From positions 394,638 through 458,637 of the forward strand of contig SJOL01007044.1 of assembly GCA_004794785.1 (NCBI GenBank): a stretch of 64,000 nucleotides of DNA, read 5' to 3'. The notes beneath the pieces are model-generated. The model was given only the letters and a program-made list of their open reading frames with translations, ran no database searches and was not told the origin of the DNA. A program made the position numbers and the translations under genes. Below are positions 10,709 through 22,712 of this stretch, piece by piece. The stretch is from Opisthorchis felineus (Eukaryota > Platyhelminthes > Trematoda > Opisthorchiida > Opisthorchiidae). Within the stretch, counting starts at the first letter, position 1; each line of letters begins with the position of its first letter.

Positions 10709-12257
10709 CATGGGCCGTCTGTTTAAAGAGGTAATTACCGGGTTGGCATTTCTTCACTTAGTATTGTGATACTATGCACATAGTATTTTTATTGTCTTTT
10801 GAAGCGCACGCATTCTGTTAGATAAGACGTTTCCAGACCACCAGGTTCAGCGCAACACAACAATGTAACGCCAACATAGAAATCTGAGAAACAAATTAGA
10901 AATGGGCATCTGAGCAAAAAATAACCACATGGTCATCATTACTGTGTTTATTGGAACAAGGTATAGCCACCCGTTACTCATCACATAGTAGGAAGGGCAC
11001 TTGTTTCCTGTTATCCCAAAGTTCACGCTGAATCCGAAATTAACAGTCGCAGGCAGGACCTGCTTAAAACCTGTTGACTGAAGCGATAGTGATCATTTAA
11101 ATAGTACTCAGCCGTTCTCCCAATTTGACTTCAGGTCACTGATAGTAAAGCATTGATAAGCGCTTCATCTACTTATCCAAAACATAGCAACTGTCGACAA
11201 GTTTACCTCGGTTGCAACGGGTTGGTCGTGGACCACGCTTCTGAAAAGTAACCAATTTCAATAAAGTCCGGAGACTTTGAAGTGACAAGCAGAACCGAAA
11301 ACCAGTCTAATTGTTTCCGCATCCCAATTTCAAACGATTTGTTTTTATTTGTATGCTTTATCTATGGGCAGCAGCCTTATATACGTTAGTATATATCCCT
11401 GTAAACCGAGAGGACACTTTTATTCTAAGCTTGAAGTGTCAGAAAGAATTATATCACAAAGGTTTTCCACGTTGTGACACCTCCCGCTTGTGAATTTCGC
11501 TGGTTCTGACGTCATTATTATCACACAATCCACCTCTGCTCTCTTCTGAATGCAAGAAGCACCGTTTTCTAAAACTGAAATTTCTTTATCCCCGCCCAGT
11601 GGAATCAACTCTTTTGATTCCCTAGATTTCAATCGGTTGGTCCTCAAAATTATTAGTTGGCAGTTTAGCACCTAGCAGACTATCATGTGTAAGTCTACAT
11701 GCGACATGTTTCAGGTCACCGTGTGTTGGATCTCCTCGCTTCACTGACTCTAATTTTCGGTCTGCTGATTCGAATGCGAATCGCTGTCATTGTTTTCACC
11801 AGCAGCGTCGACATTACCATGTAACGACCCACGTTTATTTACTGTCACACGATCGTAGCCCTCGTTGCATTTGGTCGGAAAACCCAGTACATTCAGTTCA
11901 AGACAACACAGCCTTGCGGTGGTTGCGTGGTTCAGTTTAGTGCGAAATTAAGCATGGCAAGATAACCCGAATTCACAGTATTCACAATCGGCAGCATACC
12001 CAAGAGCGGGACATTTATTTTTTTCTTTGATTGTGGCGTGCATGCTGTAGTTTCACTGGAATACCGGAAGTAGTGTACATTCGCACACCATCGATAAGCC
12101 GGAAATATGGGGTAGTGTTGGTTCTATAACTTGTTTTGCAAATGATGGAACAGTACGCTTTTGACTATTTTAGAGCTTAATCTCATTCAAACTTACGCAA
12201 ACGACTGTGCTAACGAATACAATTCATCATTCAACGTTATCTCTCTAGCCGAAAGTG
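9271..12257. other. No supported gene; simple repeats only
   Basis: Contains a run of ten G (9644-9653), an AT dinucleotide tract at 10678-10708 interrupted by one G, and short frames with no recognised motif (11311-11671). Confidence 0.5.
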
Positions 12258-12503
12258 AATAGATGTGCAAGTATTACTTTCAAGTAGACGTAGGTTCTAT
12301 CTTGTTTGTTTTCCACTGACTTTGCTTTGGCACAGTACTGCGCTTAGGGTCCAGTTAGACTAACTGTAAGCATCAGCACCAATAGATGTGCAAGTATTAC
12401 TTACAAGTAGACGTAGGTTCTATCTTGTTTGTTTTCCACTGACTTTGATTTGGCACAGTACTGCGCTTAGGGTCCAGTTAGACTAACTGTAAGCATCAGT
12501 ACC
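12258..12503 (+). repeat. Tandem duplication, two copies of a 123-bp unit
   Basis: Unit 1 is 12258-12380 and unit 2 is 12381-12503, with three differences by eye (T/A and C/A inside, C/T near the end), so about 98% identical. A few bases of a third unit follow. The high identity indicates a recent local duplication, or a collapsed longer array. Confidence 0.9.
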
Positions 12504-14819
12504 AATATAGGGGATCCATACATGAAGGAAATTCTTTGATACTGTGATTTTTGCCTCTCTGTAGTTCATTTACAGATGTCTTTGAATGAAACGATCAGGA
12601 TAGTTGTTTGACCACGACTCACGTTGTAGCAGTTCATCCTCCTCAGAGAGTCTTTCCCGAGTGCAATTCAGTATCGCTCTGCGGAGTAAACACTTTCAGA
12701 GAGAAGGTTTATGTTGAGTGGGACAGAAACTTGCACAATTGGAGTACTGTCCAGCCTGGACAGACTTTCAGTAGTCGGAGCGAGATTAAGTGCCATAGGT
12801 ACACCTGGCGATTAAAACGTCTAAAAGGATTTTTCCCACTTTAATGCGGCGTTTCGACGGAGTGTATTAAAAACTGAAGGAAAATGTTCGGCCTGATTCC
12901 TATCTTTTTGCAAGAGTAAAATACTGTCTAAATATCATTTGTACAAAGACAGTTGCTGAAATTGGTTTTGTTGATTGCTCAAAATATCTGCCTTAATGGG
13001 TCATAACGAACACCCCGCATTGACACCCTCAGTTTGGTTGCAGCTGGTGTCTCGAAAAAAATATTACACTCTTTGTGCAGTGTAAAATTACGGCTTTATG
13101 AACAGGTATGGGCACATTAGCTTATCTGAGCTGGATGTTTGGGTAATCACTTAAAAATTCACATTTCCTGCAACGGGAATTTGTGGAAAGTGGATGCAAA
13201 TCAGCAACGAACACGGGATTGTATGAACGATAGTAGTGATCAAGATAGGATGAAAGTTCACAGGCACTTAGGTGAAAGCTGGTAGGATAGATTTAAATAT
13301 ATCTAGCAGTCATTACCTGACTAGTGATAAGGCCAACAATTCAAAGCTAAAATGGGACGAATGAGTACATGCAGTTTACGAGTATTTGGAAGCGTATAAA
13401 GTTGAAGCTTAAGATAACCGACAGGTTCAAGCCCATTAAATTCAGGTCGAAAGATAAAAGATATACAATAGAAGAAGGTGCATCTCACGAGCATTTCGCT
13501 TCTCCCACATTACGACACTTTCAAGCTGTTCGTCCGGTAAACGTCCGGAATTGGCACATTAACCACTCAGTTTGCAATGATGGCTCCGGACATTTTGTCT
13601 AGTCTAGGTATCAGGGTATCCCTCATTTTACTTCAGCGCACTTATTGTCTCTGTGGTTTCGTAGTATACATCACATTTTTGGCACGTTGGTAATCAACAC
13701 AAGCGGTTACTGAGATCGGTTGATTTGGCCTTAAACTAGTTATCAGTCACGCGAGATGCAGGGTTCAGTACGAAAAGTGTAAATGGCCGTAACGACTCCC
13801 TCCGTAAAAATGTATTTACGGTCACAAAGTTCTCCCTGTCTTCGATCGGTAAACTTGTGGCTCGCTAGTTCGCAGGCGGGTAAGGCCTTATCTCATACCG
13901 TAACTTTATCACCCGTAAGTAATTCAGAAAAATGTGGGAAAATTTCCTGATGCATCGATCCATAACGCAGGCGTAGACTACCGATTGTTTCTGATGTGAC
14001 TTGGATAAACAAATTTATGTCGAGTTGGAAGGCTGATCGATATGATATTAGGTAACTCTGCGTAGTTATATCTTCTTACACGCTACTGTTGTAATGATCG
14101 TCATCTGTTTGTCATTTCATCATCGGAAAATGGAACTTATAGCGCGTGCCTACCGGTTTCAACGTACCTGTTGATGTTTTTGTGATATGTTTACAGACGT
14201 ATTTGGGGGAAGGTAGTCGTTCTCAGATAGAATCCGACCGTTTTTTCCTACTCTGAATTTTATTCACAACTTACTAGTTTATTGTATTTGGTTCATTCTC
14301 TTCGTTTATTTGCTCCCTTTGAGTGACCATATGTTCCTGCAGATGGCGTTTTAATTCAAAAACCATTTAAACCGCAATCCCCACAAGTAAACGGGGTAGA
14401 CGCTAATGCATTGTTGAACTGTCAGACCGTCCGGAAGGGGAAAATAGAAGGCTCGGCTTGGAATCTGGTGTATGCATTTACGAACGAGGTGGACAAATTA
14501 TGGTTCCTAAGCAGGAGACAACATGATGAGCTGGGCTATCCACTGACAGCATCGGTGTGGCCGGAATGATTGATATCGTGATGAATTAACACGTGCGCAC
14601 AGAGAGAGAACACAAAAATATGCATACGTCTAAGTAGCTGCTAAATCAATTGAGGGTTTTATGCATGTTTCACGATAAACTGAGAATAATGTTCACTTAG
14701 TTGGTACCGAACAGTTAAGGTAGTACAATAATTAGAGAACACTGAGAAACATTTGAGATCGTTCACAAATCTGTCAACTTAGTTGGGTAAATTTCATGTT
14801 TTTTTTCGTTCAGCTGTAG
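12504..14819. other. No supported gene
   Basis: Frames 12608-12844 and 13369-13602 have no recognised motif. No repeat noticed. Confidence 0.4.
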
Positions 14820-14996
14820 CATCCTTCCGGTGCCTAGCTGCCTGCCCCCGAAGGAAGCACGGGGGCTGGGATACTGCCAGGTTACCCAAGCCTAGACAGG
14901 AGAAGTCGAGAAGCAGTGGTCGGGTTCGAACCACGGACCTAGCGATCAGTAAATTCGCGCTATAAACACTGAGACGTCTCGCCCCATTTCACGTTA
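14820..14996 (-). repeat. tRNA-derived SINE with a perfect B box
   Basis: On the minus strand the tRNA-like head starts near 14996, with an A-box-like TCTCAGTGTTTATAGCGC and an exact B box GGTTCGAACCC (14932-14922). Downstream is a body with a CCCCCGTGC...GGGGGCAGG hairpin. The plus-strand translation of this body (SSGRVRTTDLAISKFAL) is a string I remember from many predicted fluke proteins, where it marks a repeat read through by gene models; not checked here. Confidence 0.65.
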
Positions 14997-16570
14997 AAGA
15001 AAGGTAAATATTCAAGCAAAAACAACTGCCTTTTGAAAAGGCAAAAAAACTAGCAGAATGTACTTCACGAAATGAATGGTTGTAAACGGCAGAATTCTTG
15101 GATTTGTACTGCGAAGTCGCTTGGTTTCACGGGCTAGCCATTATATATTACCAGTTCTCAGAAAGATAAACCGCTACCACAAAAGTGCGACATCAGTGTT
15201 GTTAGGACTTCTCACCTGGCAGTGGAAACTCCTTAAAAGATTCCCAGACATTCGAAGCAGCCACACGCACAAAGGTCACCGTCTTGCAGAACAACATCAA
15301 TGCTGCAAAAAATACTCAAAATTTTCTGGGTTTTAGAGGTGCTATCTACGGTGAATTATATAAGCAGAGTGAAATTTCGGGATTGGTAGCTACGTAATTT
15401 CACAATATAGTAGCTGATCAATATGTGGAAAAATATGACCCTATTCAGTCGTAATCAGGTGTATTTTTGATAAACTATTACTTAAAATACGTGCTGCAAA
15501 GCCATACGGTTTCCGCACTGTTAAAAGCTCGAGTCAAAAACAAAATCTATGCCTGTAACATTGTTCGAGGTTATTCCATCAACACAACCCTTGCATAATA
15601 GTTGATAATATGGATGTTTCATTTTTTACCAGAAATGCGAATTCGTAAGGGTTGACCCTGGCTGAATTTATCATTATGGTCGTTAAGTTCCAAACAACTT
15701 ACAGAATACAATTATTTACAACTTTTTGCCCATTCTGAATGGTACTCGATAACCAGCAGCTCATTCGAAAGTTAATGGAGTCATGATATTGCCGGAACTA
15801 TCTTACAAAAAGCATGGTCCAACATACAGCACTGACGCAAGGATCGCTGGTGAATTCCTCTGTTCGTACCACTCTTATTCAGCATCATTCTGGAAAACAT
15901 TAAACTGTGTTCGTAACGTTCTTTATACAGGCTAACTGAAGGGACATTGTGCCGTTTGAACAATGTGTTCTTAATGGAGTCTGCTGGGACAATGAGACCA
16001 TTAATGAATGATCGAAACCATGGGTGGTGACAACCACTTTTCTGCTCAATAGTTGCGTATCGCTAAACAACGTTTATGGGGCTGGCTAATACCAGTCATC
16101 AAAGAACGAGGATAGGCTTCAGGAGTGAGGTCTGAGTGGGGAGAGAATGAGCACACCTCACAATCGCCGTGAATCTACTGGGTGCTAAAACGAAAATCCG
16201 AACTGTTCCAGGGTTTTGCTACACGAAGTTAAATTTTTCAAGAGTTGATTAAAAACAGAAGGACTCCAAATTCAATTATCGGCTGATTTGTTATTTTGAA
16301 TTTACAACATAAAGAGGTCAGTGACACGTGCTGCCCAGTTGAAAAAACGCCATCAAGCATGCTGGAGCTCGACTGCCTTCAAGAAAACCCTAGAAGCTAA
16401 TGGTACCCAAGTTTGAAATTTCCTCAATTACCTCAGGTTACTTTTGCACATGGTGACTTTAACTTATAAGAATCTGACTGTAATTGTGAGATGACACACC
16501 ACTACAGCATTTTAAATAAGACAGCGATGTGGACAATAACAAAAACGCCGTCGGTTTACTCATAAGCTAG
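14997..16570. other. No supported gene
   Basis: Short frames only (15076-15336 plus, 15781-15963 minus). A weak RT-like string near 15850-15900 was not convincing. Confidence 0.4.
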
Positions 16571-16615
16571 GTGCATTCGATGAGCCCTAAACAGGACGGA
16601 ACCGGTATTGTCCTG
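16571..16615 (+). ncRNA. Decayed hammerhead-ribozyme motif
   Basis: GATGAG (16579-16584) lies where CTGATGAG is expected (first two bases changed). A stem II with one mismatch follows (16584-16588 with 16593-16597), then GGAACC in place of GAAACC, and the cleavage triplet GTC (16610-16612). The layout equals the 5.6-kb copy, but three core positions are mutated, so it should be inactive. Confidence 0.45.
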
Positions 16616-17530
16616 CAGGTGTACTTCTGCAGTTCCTCCCATACTACTTATGAAGTCATGAAAGGAAAAAAATGTTTAGTATCCATTTAATGAACTAGCT
16701 AATGAGCATATCCAAACATCCAACCATAAGTATCCCATGGTTTCGCTGAAATACGGTGAACCATGGTTGACGGAGGACTGAATGGACTCCATGACGTCTA
16801 TCGACTTTAGGAAACTCATAAATGTCTGCATAGTCATGAAGGAACAAATGAACTGTTACAAGGAGCAGAGAAATGTTACATAACGTGGGGTGGAGGATCG
16901 GTATGCCTGAGATCAAGTCCTTTGGAACCCATAGAATAGACTGGGCAACAAAATATGCACGCAGGCCTTGCTGGCAGAAGAAATCGACCTTCTTTTCACA
17001 GGCTTCATACTAATGATTATCTTGACAAGAGTTTGGAAGGTGGCTTATGTCCATCTAGAGCGCAATCGTCTACAATAGGCGCCCGTGAAGCCAGTGTATT
17101 TACTACCATCCTAGACAGATGACTTATTCAGCCAGATATTTACGCAGTAGCTCAATGGGATGTTTGAAAATGCTTTCAATGCGTAACGCTTCCATCTAAC
17201 GTTCACTAGCTCTCCGGGGTTAAGAAAAAATGAAAAGATCAACTTCTTCGCCAGGCTCTTTCCCTGTGCGCCTACCAATTTACTGGCTCTCATAAGGCAT
17301 CATAATTCGGCTGGACGGATAGAATGTTGTCTAAGTGCTTCCATAAACGTACCCTTTCTCGACTCTCTATAGTGTGGTACCGACAGCTCTTGCTGACAGA
17401 GGAAGCTAAGTAAATCCCGCCACGGCACTTACCCCCATCTACGAGGTTGGTCTGAAGTTACCAGGGAAGAACTAGGATTAGAATGCTGACCATCGCAGGC
17501 CATAGTAATTCACAAGCCTGAATTGTGCAG
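16616..17530. other. No supported gene
   Basis: Minus frames 16695-16916 and 17111-17293 show no recognised motif. A possible minus start exon ending at a good donor (ATG near 17498, donor about 17427) is too short to support. Confidence 0.4.
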
Positions 17531-17725
17531 TCTGATCTTCGCTGCTTGCTTACCATGTCCTAAACGATCCGACTCCGATGACGTTGGCCACAAGTTGAGT
17601 CAAGCAATTTTGATGACCTTGAATATCGAGCAAACAATTAGATCACCAACCCCGCAATTATTCAAATGTCTGTATTCATTGCAACAGCTCAATTGGACCA
17701 TTTTGGTTATGCGTATAGGCACGTG
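17531..17725 (+). CDS. Unidentified exon candidate (65 codons)
   Basis: 195 bases between an acceptor (GAATTGTGCAG, ending 17530) and a perfect donor GTGAGT (17726-17731), symmetrical phase (two codon bases carried in and out). The peptide reads LIFAACLPCPKRSDSDDVG, then helical stretches (KLSQAILMTLNIEQTI, LFKCLYSLQQLNW). No family recognised. Splice sites and open length make it plausible, but chance cannot be excluded. Confidence 0.3.
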
Positions 17726-18489
17726 GTGAGTACATTAGATTTTCGTACATGTAAGACCCTGACAACGAGTTGTCCAAAAGATTCCTGTACTCAAACACAC
17801 GTCCGTTGGTTTACTATAGCCAAGTTTCAATCAGTCCCCGATGAGCCTGACAAACTCATCAAACACTGCTTCATTCCTCCATTTTTTTAGTGCGTACCAA
17901 ATTGGTCAGGGGGGCATCTAACGCACCCCGTTTTATCGCTGAAGCTTTTAATTTCTGCATTTTGCTTGCGAGGACTATAACATTATCCGTATTCATGCAA
18001 ATGCTTACGAAGCCTGGTGGTTGCTAGTTATTTGACTACCAGTTATTTTGTCCTACCCTCCACTGAATGACAAGTGGCTGGATGCCAGACTTTACTGGTG
18101 GAGGATGAATATATTGACTTAAATTGGTTATCCCATGTACTCATTATGATAGAGCCAGGAGTATCAGAGTATTGCGGAGATCAGAGTAAGCAAATGAATC
18201 CAGTGAGAGGTACCATCTAGTAAGAAGGTTTCCTTACATTTGTTTGCAGCACTATGTCATTCTGGTCCGTTCAATAAGGGCCACAAAAAGTCGTGATTGA
18301 GAAGGTGTTCTTTGCTTTCATCAGCCCACGATGTAACACTTATTTTTGAGGACATTTGTTACACACGTGTGCAGTGGTAACAAAATGGAACAATACATAT
18401 AAAAACATTCGGAAATGGAAAAACAATCTGAGGTAGACAACTGGTTTTGCCAGAAATAATCAGCGTTACCTTAAGCATTATTCGGATCT
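17726..18489. other. No supported gene
   Basis: Nothing recognised. If 17531-17725 is a real exon this is part of its intron. Confidence 0.4.
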
Positions 18490-18925
18490 TTCAGAATTTA
18501 GGTCTCTCGGGTATGCTGCTTGGTTGTTGGTATGTTCACCGAGCTTGGCAGTTCGATAGCAAACGTTTCATCACGAATCCAGGTGACATCGTCAGTACTA
18601 TACTTCCAGGTGGTGTCTGACCACTGAACATACTGGTTCCGCTTTAATCTGCGATTTTTTGGAATAGCGAGTGCACCGTGGTGCATTATTTGCCACAGAG
18701 GACAACTCTGTCAATGGGGCATCGGCGCAACTGCGAGTAGACCGATAGGTTGCATGGGTGGCGGATAAATCGGACGAAATTCGTTTGCGCTGTTGGAGGA
18801 CGATTCCTCTGCTAGAGTCAATGAGGCACAATTGTGCATATTCTGATTAAGGCCACATCCAAATTCTGCTTGATGTAGCCAGCTTGTCAAGTTTGAACTG
18901 GCGTAATAGTGCAGGTCTTAATTTT
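18490..18925 (-). pseudogene. Protein-like frame broken by one stop, unidentified
   Basis: One minus frame runs about 140 codons with a single internal TGA. The first part includes MHNCASLTLAEESS and the proline-rich FRPIYPPPMQPIGLLAVAP. After the stop come ALAIPKNRRLKRNQYVQWSD and WKYSTDDVTWIRDETFAIEL, ending at TAA near 18498. Composition is protein-like, but no family is recognised. Alternatives: an exon with an intron spanning the stop, or chance. It overlaps the plus-strand candidate 18852-19152, so at most one is real. Confidence 0.25.
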
Positions 18926-19152
18926 CTACTTTCTGAATTCCTGGCCTGCGAAGAATTTCAACGAAACGACTGTGCTCACGTCTACAAACTACCAATGTTA
19001 CGCTGTAAAAAACCTAAAATTAAGTGCTTTTTATCTCTGGTGCTGTTATGTGTAGAAATTTCACGTTTGTACTCTGATTGCACCCAAAGAGCTGTGAGCC
19101 ATTTAGTAGCGTTACCAGGAAAAACAGTGCAAAACAGTGCCTACCCAAACGA
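18852..19152 (+). CDS. Unidentified exon candidate (99 codons)
   Basis: Open frame from an acceptor-like TATTCTGATTAAG (ending 18851) to a good donor GTGAGT (19153-19158). The peptide begins HIQILLDVASLSSLNWRNS and has a hydrophobic CFLSLVLLCVEISRLY stretch. Reading phase does not join directly to 17531-17725. The acceptor is mediocre and the opposite strand is also protein-like, so confidence is low. Confidence 0.2.
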
Positions 19153-20979
19153 GTGAGTAGATCCCGAACCACACTACGACTTTGCAATGAACGCTTTGGA
19201 CAAACTGTTAACTTCAAACGAACGATCAGAAGCTGAGTTACTTGTTGTATGAATCCTTTTTTGGTGTTCGATTTTAGGTATCTTTCGTGATATGGGGGCT
19301 AATGTTGACCTCAGATGGAGATGATCAATATTTCTGTCTCAGTTCAAGTTTCATTCTTACGAAATTACACTTAGCAGTACAGAATTGCAAGGGAGCAGCG
19401 TACCGTTATTTGAGGATCAGCTTACGCTCACACTTAGCAAACAGGCATTTTGAGGTCTCTCTTTCTTGGAAGTCTGACGGGTCGAGTTACCGATCAACTT
19501 ACTGACTGCAGAGGAGGCACCGGTCATTTAAAACGAAGGCTCACACGGGACGAGGCAATTCGAGAACAATAAGTGGAGCCTATACCGCGATACGTTGATA
19601 TCGAATAGATAGAAAGAGCAGCATTAAAAAAAAGCCAAGCTTGAATAATACACCCTGTATTTAACCACAAGAAAGGGAGTTTAGGATAGTATTTGATTGT
19701 GCCGCTGGGCACATCAGTGCATCGCTCATTAATGTTTTACTCCGAGGTGCTAGTATGACTTCGAAGACGGTTGACATACTCATGCGGCTGGAGTCTTATT
19801 CTGTTGCATTGGCTACCGGCAGTGAGGAAATCTTTTTCCAGGTGATCGCAAGACTTCAAAAATGCTATGGTGGTCTGGCGGAGGACTGAAAAATGAACGC
19901 GTGCGGTGTGTTTGCTAATCCGTGCGGTACTATTTCCTCACGTTTTGTGCAAACTATGGACTGAAGTCATTTGCAGGTAAAGTTAGGGATGGGGTAAACA
20001 AGTGCTGAAACAAAAAATTCTACGTCGGTGGTTGTCTAGCATTATAGTCAGTTATTTCTTGTGTCATGAAATTCGTTACTTGTTTTGGAAAACCATTTGG
20101 CCGAGGGATCTGGACTATCAGAGTGACTGTTGAATGGTCGGGAAGAGCGAACAGACATACCAGCGACGAGCGTGCGGGACATCGCCGGGAGTTTCAATTT
20201 CTGGAGTAGGATATATTGTGGATGTCTACGCCTGCAACCGTGGAAATGATGATTCGGAATATTGCCAACTTCTTTTCCCCAAAGCTAAGGTGGCGATATT
20301 CAAAGCAGTATGAATTCCAAGGTTGGGGTTACCTGCAGCTGTTCTGGACATGCCTGGGTCGGAAATTCCGCGGCCCGCTGAATTCGTTGTGCTTACAAAT
20401 GCTGTCTCTTCGACTGACTTGACCATCGTATTATGATGTGTCAGTAACGCATCGTACAATTTCTGTAAGTTCGTTGAAAATTACCTGGTTGTGTTGGACG
20501 ATATTACTCAGTCTAACCCATGCTGCCATACGTCATTCGGAGACAACCCTACTGATCGCAGGTCATGTGAACTGTGTAGCTTTCGAACTGCATCATAATG
20601 GCCGTCACGTCCGTAATCTTGATGAACTGCTGGCGTCCAATGTGGTTTTAGGTTGGCACATTTTCCTTCCGTTGGTTGTTCTGGTTGAATAGATATAAAA
20701 TTTACCGGTTTGTTACTTATGGAAGTCCAGTCAGTGTTGGACAGGTCCAACACAGTGAACTCTTTCACTCTTTTCAGACGCGGCTCTAAAACATACAAGT
20801 TTGATAAATATAGTACAAATAATGTTAAACAGGTACTGGTTGGCTGATTCCTACAAATCACCCGATCAATAGCAGGGTAACCAGTTCCTCTGTTTCAACT
20901 GTTTTTTTGCACTTATTTGGGCAGGTTTGTTTTGGTCAGCAGCGCCTCGCATATCGAGAGAACCCTGGTATTTGCTTTG
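19153..20979. other. No supported gene
   Basis: Several overlapping frames on both strands (20216-20861) with no recognised motif. The right part lies just 3' of the Penelope-like copy and could be its tail. Confidence 0.4.
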
Positions 20980-22035
20980 CTGAATAGGATTCAGAGGGAG
21001 TTGACCGGTCGATCGGATGGAAAGTATCTAGCGCATACCCGACTGTGGACAATGAAGGACTGTGATTTGACCTTTGACTCGACTGTTTTACTGGCAGCAT
21101 TTGGACTACATACTCCGAAATACGCTCTGCTACACTTTCCACCAGGCATCTTTCTGTTCCACCGATGTAAGTGACTCCGCAGCTGCAGGAGAGCTCTCAG
21201 ATAACCTGAGAGGCAGACAGAATTGACAGCCCAGGCTTACGATTTTGCAGAACAAATCCCCTGGTGATCGGTATCAACCATAGTTCGGCTACAGTATAAA
21301 TACTTTTTAACGGGAACCGAGCTTACCTCTTATGTCGGTGTTAACGTGGTCGCCATTGAACTAAAGAAACAAGCATAAACGTTTCTTGCTTGCTGAATGA
21401 TCCGGGGCAGTTAGTGTTCCGGCTCCAATCTGAGTTTCAATGAAGTGCTCTGGCTAACTCTCTTGCAGCAGAGTTACTTCAAGAATCACTCCGTTATTTA
21501 ATCAGGGTTGCGTAAGCCGCACTCTCTGTAAACTCTGTCAGGTCACGCTTATGAGCTGTTGGGGTCTAACTGTAGAACTGTAAATGGTAACTGTCTCACA
21601 TGTTCCTGCAGCTGGTAGAATGCAGCGAGGCCTCCCGGTAAGCCTGCGAATAAGTATACCGAGGAACTGTGGGCTTTCATCTGATTCACACTCAGATGTT
21701 ACACAGATGTTACACACGGTGGCTGAAATTAAGGATATCTAGAAGGGAGTGAAAGTGTCCTATATAGGTAATAACGAAAATGTCATCAAAAAATCTTTTA
21801 TGCAACAAGAAATCTGAAATTTCACTAAAAGTCTTTTATTGAGTCACGCCCAGAAATTTATCCGCTAATGGTGAACCTAAAGGACACCCCACAGCAAAAC
21901 CATTGACTAGTTGATATACTTCTTCCTCGGATTCGAATCTAATGTTCCTTGTGCAGAGTGAAGTAAGGTATTTAATGTAAACCATAGGGAGCCGCAGATT
22001 CAGATCTTGCGTTAAGAATTGTTTATACTGCAACC
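20980..22035 (-). mobile_element. Second Penelope-like element, decayed
   Basis: Minus strand order: RT with YLTSLCTRNIRF and GCPLGSPLADKFLG (21836-22033, motif B); motif C as FFDDIFVIT (about 21775-21797, YVDD to FFDD); CESDESPQFLGILIRRLTG (about 21650-21710); then TPTAHKRDLTEFTE (about 21550); then a GIY-YIG domain with CSCGVTYIGGTERCLVE (about 21130-21180) and LSTVGYALDT (about 21045). Stops and frameshifts separate the parts, so it cannot be active. The RT differs from the 7.4-8.5 kb copy (LCT-x-NI-x-F type), but both GIY-YIG domains share the VGYALD string. Confidence 0.8.
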
Positions 22036-22311
22036 AAGCTACGTCTCAAACGAATTAACAGAGGATTTGATCTGCACAGCAGTGAGCCTGGGCTGTCTAT
22101 TCTATCTGTCACTCATGTTATTTACGACAGCGAAAGAAACTATACAAATATGCATCGACTGTCTGGAACAAAACATGATGATTGAGTCAGTTGATTATAT
22201 CACTCTCTGTTCAAAGAGTTCAGGAACTGATACTGGATCACATTTTTTTGGTAACAGAATGTGATTTGTAGAGAGAAATCGTATTACCAGATAGAAAACG
22301 CACAAATAACG

Positions 22312-22712
22312 AAATGCTGCCTATTTTCGCCCCCATACACAGGCCGTCGTGGTGACACACGAAAACGTATTATAAGGTCCATCTGGTTGCATCCTCCGTG
22401 AGCAAAACATGAGTGACGAAACTTCCATCACCGCACTTGTTGAGGTTGAGACGATATTATGTTGCCCACCTATGGTTACGCCGATTTCGCGCTATTCGGA
22501 AAATCTTGCTCCTACACCCAACAATCTGCTGCTCGGAATTGGAGCAAGCGACGTACTGCTCCGTCAGTATCATTCCAAGTGGAAACAAACATGACACTTA
22601 ACCTCGATGTTTTGGCGGCGATGGACACGAAGCTGAAAACGCGACAGCGCTGGATTTCGGAAGGTAGAAATTTAGCCAGAGGTGAAGTAGTGGTAGCTGT
22701 ATAGAGCACGCT
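22312..22712 (+). mobile_element. BEL/Pao-type LTR retrotransposon, integrase C-terminal remnant
   Basis: Three frames in order on the plus strand match the end of BEL/Pao pol. FSPPYTGRRGDTRKRIIRSI (22324-22383) recalls FNPP-x-x-x-HxGGxWERxIRS. MSDETSITALVEVETIL (22409 onward), ending LAPTPNNLLLG, recalls the T-x-L-x-EVE-x-ILN...LTPNHLLLG block. TRQRWISEGRNLARGEVVV (about 22640-22699) recalls the KW...RNL-x-VGD-x-VLV tail. Each shift of frame is a disabling indel. No LTR was identified. It lies next to the 5' side of the second Penelope-like copy, in opposite orientation. Confidence 0.65.

Noticed and set aside
15836..15910. PLFVPLLFSIILENIKL, reverse-transcriptase-like string
   Set aside because: In-frame stop just before it and no neighbouring RT motifs.
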